Shown: one piece after another, positions 39,066 to 64,000 of the stretch
Layout: every line of letters begins with the position of its first letter
How positions within the stretch are numbered: the stretch's first letter is position 1
Assembly (NCBI RefSeq): GCF_932274485.2
Contig: NC_065880.2
Location: 8,719,695-8,783,694, forward strand
Source: Patella vulgata
Taxonomy: Eukaryota > Mollusca > Gastropoda > Patellidae
Direction of reading: 5' to 3'
Length of the DNA stretch: 64,000 bases
Notes under the pieces: generated by a model
What the model saw: only the letters and a program-made list of their open reading frames with translations
Databases searched by the model: none
Told to the model about the DNA's origin: nothing
Translations under genes and position numbers: made by a program

Positions 39066-39837
39066 TCAATGGCCACATACATACTACACAGGCTAATAAT
39101 ACGATGACATTCATTCTGATTCAATTCTCAATTCCATTGCATCAATGATGCAAAGCATTAATTGTGATATCACATATATCATTATCTCACACTTTCAATG
39201 CCCATCCCATCTGATGATAAAGGACAAAGCACACCACACTTTTCTCATAAAAAGTGTTGTTTTACAAATATTCTATACTTACTATGTACCAGTATGTAGT
39301 AGGCTATACTACTAATACTAGGCTATAGTTAATAAACGTCTAATTAATAATCATAATATCATTTAAGGCCCAAAGAAAGACTTGCGAACAACTTGACACC
39401 CGATCCACCAAATTGCGTCATAAAAAATAATCGACTAATACACTTGCCAATGACAATGCTACGGTCCAGTTATTACTACTGAAGCGAGTAAGTAACATGT
39501 TGCATATCTGGTCAAAGTATTAAAACAAACGAAATATATGTGTTGACTGTCGATTACTAAACGCCTAATGATAAAGAATAATTGATATTACCTGTTTTCT
39601 GGTCTTGTCACTGTCACATACAAGCATAATATTAATAGTTTTGTTTTGAAACTTAAACCTTCCCGGATTATTTACAAAATACTTTGAATAAGGGAGCTAA
39701 CTCCGTAAAACCAGTCTGGATTCAGACTAGTAATTCTCAACCCCCAACTTCTATGTTAAATCCATGACATTTCTTAGTATAATTCATTTCTTTGAACATT
39801 CCGATGACTTTAATTTTTATAACCATACGCGTCCAAC
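39066..39837. other. No gene recognised
   Basis: AT-rich. About 39110-39235 matches, inverted, the inside of the hAT-like element at 40831-41245 (TTGATATC-ACAATTAATGC region). Confidence 0.4.
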
Positions 39838-40023
39838 TTAGTCATAATCATCTGATAAAAATATTGAACGGGGTTGACCGTTTCCATGATTTTCTTTAAC
39901 CGTGTCATCACAGAAGTCAAAGGAATGGTACGCCATTTTAGTAGGGGATTTCCCTAATTCATGTTTACTTCTAGATCCTTCCGCCTCAAAATCATTACTA
40001 TTCACTACAGCCCGGGAGCAAAT
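39838..40023 (-). CDS. Possible short terminal coding exon, unrecognised
   Basis: On the minus strand a CTCCCGGGCTGTAG acceptor-like site precedes NSNDFEAEGSRSKHELGKSP, TKMAYHSFDFCDDTVKENHG, NGQPRSIFLSDDYD and TAA. The composition looks protein-like and the stretch belongs to none of the repeat families. An ATTAAA lies about 30 bp downstream. No homology recognised and no partner exons found; it may be chance. Confidence 0.25.
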   Translation of the reverse strand: MCSRAVVNSNDFEAEGSRSKHELGKSPTKMAYHSFDFCDDTVKENHGNGQPRSIFLSDDYD

Positions 40024-40379
40024 GTAAAACACTCTTTTACAACAAATACTCAACAATTGGTTGCCAGGATAAAGGGGAGGGGCGCAGGGTGGACAGAAAT
40101 GGACTAACATGTGGTTCAACTTTATTTCAACAATTCCTTTGCTCGTCGTAGGTGTCTTTCGAAAGCTTTAGCTGTGGGAGGTCCCGGAGAAAAAGACTGA
40201 GAGGGGTTCACTAATCCGCCGCTATAAGAATACTATAAATATGGGTATCAACAAACTTAACCCAAACCCTAACCCTGATAATAGATATTGGTGGACAAAT
40301 GAACCCGCAGACTAGTGCACTTTCCAAACCCTTATAATAGGTATCGGTGCACTAATGAACCCGCAGACTAGTGCACCTT

Positions 40380-40605
40380 CTTCCGGTTGAGAATGGTTAG
40401 CGTAGCGCATGTGCATTGAATCATAAGGTGTCATCGAGTCACATGGCTCGGTTTCGATTCCCTGATTGTACGTGACAAGGAGTAGGAGGGTTGCCTGTCC
40501 AACCTCGAGGGTTTTCTACGGGTGCTCTGGTTTCCTCCCACTGCTAAAGTCCACTTGTGTCAAGTGGACATAAACCCCATTTCTCTCTCTCTCTCTCTCT
40601 CTCTG
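40380..40605 (+). repeat. SINE-B copy, plus strand
   Basis: Runs head to tail: CATCGAGTCACATGGCTCGG, TTTTCTACGGGTGCTCTGGT, TTTCCTCCCACTGCTAAAG, then AAACCCCATTT and (CT)n. The only clear plus-strand SINE-B here; an antisense fragment lies at 40105-40205. Confidence 0.82.
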
Positions 40606-40734
40606 AGCCATGCAGGGAAGGAGAATATAATTTCTAGTTATTTAGGATCTTGTAAATAAACAGCCATTTGAGTCTCATGAACAAATTGTTCAATATTCGA
40701 AAACTAATTTGGAAATAAAAGCTTGAGGGAATTT

Positions 40735-41370
40735 TGCCAGGACAACAGTACTCCGGTCTACTCTTATATAACGTGCACAAAAATGTGTAAACAGGACCTC
40801 GGTTTTGTGTCCCTCCTTCCTGCACCACTGCAGGGGCGGATCCAGAGGGGGGTTTGGGGGGGTCGACCCCCCCCCCCCCCCCTGCTCAGCTACATAAAAT
40901 TTTTTGTAAATCAGTACTTTTTATGAGAAAAGTTTCTCGGCCATGTCCTTTATCGTCAGATGTGGGACAGCATGGCCACTCAAAGCACGAGATAATGATA
41001 TAGACATTATGTGATATCACAATTAATGCTTTGCATCCATGAAATTGAATGACAAGGTCATTGTATTAATTCATAATAAAAATTGACATCAAACGAGGTG
41101 TTGGATTTATGTTTAAAAAGCTCAATGTGTATGTATATTTGCCAAAATGACCATAGACATTATGCGGGAGGGAGGGGGGGGGGAGATACATTGTCTCAGG
41201 AAACTGGCAAACCCCCTCCTGCAAAAATTCCTGGATCCGCCCCTGCACTGACAAGGAAGAACCATGGCAGATAATCCTGAAGAATTTTCTTGGTCAAAAT
41301 AGGGATCGAACATCAGACCTCCAGGTTAATGAGCCAACAACTCACTCATTGAGCCACTGCAGCTCCGATA
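40735..41370 (-). repeat. SINE-A copy split by a hAT-like element
   Basis: TTCCTGCACCACTG is followed by the element (40831-41245), then CACTGACAAGGAAGAACCAT resumes the SINE to CATTGAGCCACTGCAGC. Confidence 0.75.
40831..41245. mobile_element. hAT-like MITE nested in SINE-A
   Basis: Terminal inverted repeats CAGGGGCGGATCCAG and CTGGATCCGCCCCTG are perfect; CACTG is repeated at the junctions. The interior has G/C runs and no gene. CAGGGGC-type ends are typical of hAT. Confidence 0.75.
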
Positions 41371-41371
41371 A

Positions 41372-41592
41372 AAGAGAGAGAGAGAGAAATCGACGCAATC
41401 TAGCTCATTTTGGGACTACAATTTTATTTCAATAATTTGCTTGCGTGTAGGGGTGTTTAGCAGTCATAGGAAACTGGAGGACCCAGAGAAAATCCACGAG
41501 GCTGGACAGGCGACCCTACTCCTTGTTACGTACAACCAGGGAATCGAAACCACGCCAGCTGATTCAATGACAGACCATTCGGCCATTAACCC
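41372..41592 (-). repeat. SINE-B copy
   Basis: GAGAGAGAGAGAAATCGACGC to GACCATTCGGCCATTAACCC; short head. Confidence 0.75.
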
Positions 41593-41619
41593 CCCCCACC
41601 CCCCGCTCTGATGAGTGAG

Positions 41620-42170
41620 AGAAATGGGGTTTAACATCCAATCGATGCAAACTAGCTCATTTGAGACTAACATGTATGGTTCAATTTTTTTTCAATAATT
41701 TGCTTGTGTGTAGGGGTCTTTAGCAGTCATAGGAAACTGGAGGACCCAGAGAAAATCCACGAGGCTGGACAGGCGACCCTACTCCTTGTCACAAGCAACC
41801 AAGGAATCGAAACCACACCATTTGACTTAATGACAGACCTTATGTTAGGGTGACCCGTGCAGTCTACAGAAAGTTGGTCTCGACACGGCTATTTACTCAA
41901 AAGTGTCTGGATGTTATGGACAACACTTGGAACCAGTTTCAGTCTATTATTTATAGATAATTAAATGGTCATAGCTTATTAAGTACAACATGATCGTTTA
42001 TTTAGTGACTAGAATTGTGTGAAACTGATTTAAGGCTTGATATATATATAAATATTGTGGCATAATTGTCAAGATATTTGGAAATATTTATTTATGATGG
42101 GTCACCCTAATACAATGCACACGCGCTAACCAGCTAACCATTCGGCCATTCCTCTCCCACCCCCACCCCC
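41620..42170 (-). repeat. SINE-B copy split by a TAGGGTGACC foldback
   Basis: Body to GACAGACCTTATG, then the foldback (41842-42109), then ACAATGCACACGCGCTAACC and the head. Confidence 0.75.
41842..42109. mobile_element. MITE with TTAGGGTGACCC ends, nested in SINE-B
   Basis: TTAGGGTGACCC and GGGTCACCCTAA form perfect 12-bp inverted ends around 240 bp of AT-rich non-coding DNA. Looks like a mariner-type derivative; the target duplication is unclear. Confidence 0.7.
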
Positions 42171-42194
42171 AAAGACTTAGGACCTGGTAAGGAA

Positions 42195-42375
42195 CAGTGT
42201 GTTCAGTGTCTTGTCAGTGGGATGACATGACAGATCTTGTACAACCGGGAAATTGAAACCACGCCAGAGTTGACTCACAACACACAGGCGACCCTACTCC
42301 TTGTCATGTACAACCTGGGAATCGAAACCACGGCAGTTGATTCAATGACAGACCATTTGGCCATCCAATCCCCCA
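42195..42375 (-). repeat. SINE-B fragments
   Basis: GAAATTGAAACCACGCCAGA and GGCGACCCTACTCCTTGTCA, then CAGTTGATTCAATGACAGAC and GGCCATCCAATCCCCCAG; scrambled order. It directly precedes the UBE2D poly(A) signal. Confidence 0.6.
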
Positions 42376-42399
42376 GCTCCGATAAAAGAAAAGCAACGA

Positions 42400-44070
42400 G
42401 TTGATAAGACATTGATATTTATTTATGGACTATACAAGGCTGGTGTGTCTTAAAAGTCAGGAAAAAAAACAGCCATCGCATAAATTTTTAACTATTTCAT
42501 CCCATCGCCTTGACGGGAAAAAAATGTACATATTAATATTTGAATAATAGACATTTGACAAACATAGGAACGAAAAAACCCACTGAGCACTATATTTTTT
42601 ATATAATTTGTAAACGTTATTTTTTTTTCAAAGCCGTAACAACAGACAGATAAAAATGAAAATAAAAGAAGAAAATGATGGAATCCTAATTAACGCAGAT
42701 GTGTCTTAACCGTGCTTTAGTACACCTGCCATGGGCGTCCAACGCTTTATTTATTAAAAATGCATTTTGATTTTCTTGTTTAGTTTTTTTTTTACTGTAG
42801 GCTTGTCTCAATCGTTATCTAGTACCTGTCTCAATTGTTATCTAGTACACCTGTCTCAATCGTTATCTAAAACACCTGCCAATGGCTGCCATGGGTGACA
42901 AACTAAAATTTACTGGATTTTGATTCTCTTACATCAACAGATTATTTATTACTTTTTTTGCATTATCCCAAATTGGTTTTATACATCTCATATAGAACTA
43001 TAAAGGCTAAATTCTTTGATATTGAATTTCATGGCATGTAAAGTGACTAACAGGTAAGTTCTCCAGATGGTCGTTTTCTAGAAAGATTGGCAAATACTAA
43101 TGAACGAGACCTTTGAACGAATACAGACACCCATGGCATGTAAAAAAAAATTCCAATAATCTGACCGAACTACGTCATTTAGAAAGATGATTATAAAATA
43201 AGTGATCAATTAAACAAGAGGTTGATTATTAATTAATACACGCTTTTCATACACTTTTACCTAATATTTACCTTCTAGATCTGGTAGCAGCACTTAATAT
43301 ATTTAAAATAGATCCAAATAATACACAGAAATATAAACGAATCGAAATTCATTTACAGCACAGAAAAAATATTTACATTTTCAAATTATCATTTAATTTG
43401 AAATTTGAAATTGAAAATTAAATATCTATAGATCAATTACAGAAACATGTAACGTTCATATCATCAATTCACGGTGTTCTTTTTATTCCTTAAAATGAAA
43501 AAATGATACTATTGATTGACAAACAAATCATTCTACAATGGCATTTATTAAGAATATTTAACACAGTTGTCATTTGACACTGATGGTTGAATGACAATAG
43601 AAAAAAAACTTCCTTCTCAAGCCCAGAAACAATCCTACCGTTGGAATTCGAAATCAAAGAATTTTTGTATACCTCTTATTTCGATTGGTCGACTAACATA
43701 TTGTTTTGATTGGTTAATAGACACATGGCTTAAAACAAAGGGTTTTAAGTGTTGCTACGAAGTTGCCTACTTGACATATATCAATTATTTAAAATAGTTT
43801 TACAGAAAGGAGGGTTAGATGGGTTATTTTTTTCAAATATGGTACAAATATCATCATTTTTCACATAAAATAGTTCTGTTTTTGTCCCCAGTACACCTCA
43901 CTTGTTTAAGAGTTTAGATTAAAATGAATAACTTAAATATCAAAAGTTACTTAATAAGAACAAGAAGAAATGGAGCCAATGCTTACATACTATAAAAATT
44001 CTAAGATTAAGAAAGAATTTTTTCTGGGCTTCATTTTTTTTTTTTTGTTTTATAATAATAACGTTTATGG
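42400..44070 (-). other. Probable UBE2D 3' UTR, repeat-free
   Basis: This is about 1.67 kb of AT-rich sequence after the UBE2D stop. I see no SINE or MITE in it, unlike nearly every other stretch of this size here. An AATAAA on the minus strand lies at 42423-42418, just before the repeats resume. The UTR reading is inferred from position, repeat avoidance and the poly(A) signal. Confidence 0.5.
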
Positions 44071-63988
<19,918 letters not shown>

Positions 63989-64000
63989 GGCCTGAGGTGT

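Noticed and set aside
40255-40290. Telomere-like AACCCTAACCCTG
   Set aside because: Only two to three units within unique sequence; no evidence of an interstitial telomere.
43591-43797. 68-residue plus-strand frame in the UBE2D 3' UTR
   Set aside because: No recognisable motif, antisense to the UTR, AT-rich chance opening.

Overview
This is nuclear DNA of an animal. AT-rich introns have consensus splice sites, two spliced metazoan genes are readable, and the sequence is packed with tRNA-derived SINEs and short inverted-repeat DNA transposons. The repeat landscape suggests a mollusc, perhaps a gastropod, but that is inference. There is no bacterial-style gene organisation.

Host genes. Both recognisable genes lie on the minus strand. 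(1) A FAM234 (FAM234B/ITFG3-type) gene has 13 coding exons from 34174 down to 14876, and all exon phases agree. It encodes about 1000 residues: an acidic cytoplasmic N-terminus, one membrane segment, and an FG-GAP-like ectodomain interrupted by a single 940-bp exon. That exon holds about 40 copies of a heptapeptide (consensus NISETKP), about 30 of them with the N-glycosylation sequon N-I-S. A non-coding first exon and promoter are proposed near 38.53-38.66 kb. (2) A UBE2D-class ubiquitin-conjugating enzyme has 6 coding exons from 63988 down to 44071. It gives a complete 147-residue protein with catalytic Cys85 and probably a long repeat-free 3' UTR. A terminal exon at 5478-5815 (minus) encodes a C-terminal membrane segment and tail. 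It belongs to an unrecognised gene or is an alternative last exon of FAM234. A weak coding-like exon lies near 39.84-40.02 kb.

Repeats. 0-5 kb: SINE pieces, MITEs and an AT minisatellite. 6.2-11.2 kb: a LINE with reverse transcriptase C-terminus and RNase H, split by an inverted-repeat element and by a coding-less LTR element whose two 617-bp LTRs look identical. 12-33 kb: FAM234 introns filled with SINE-A, SINE-B, two MITE families, minisatellites and a RecQ-like helicase fragment. 34.2-36.5 kb: a nest of several TTAA-associated foldback elements. 38-42 kb: SINEs holding further DNA elements. 45-63 kb: UBE2D introns with foldbacks, a hAT inside a hAT, a piggyBac-type MITE inside a SINE, and a 1.15-kb TA-flanked element.

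Most striking points: the sequon-array exon in FAM234; two unrelated SINE families sharing one 3' end but carrying different microsatellite tails; nearly all SINEs lying on the coding strand of the two genes; an exon whose polypyrimidine tract is a SINE tail; a partial copy of FAM234 exon 1 with an intact splice donor inside a later intron; and repeated insertion of SINEs into the same A-rich end of one MITE family.
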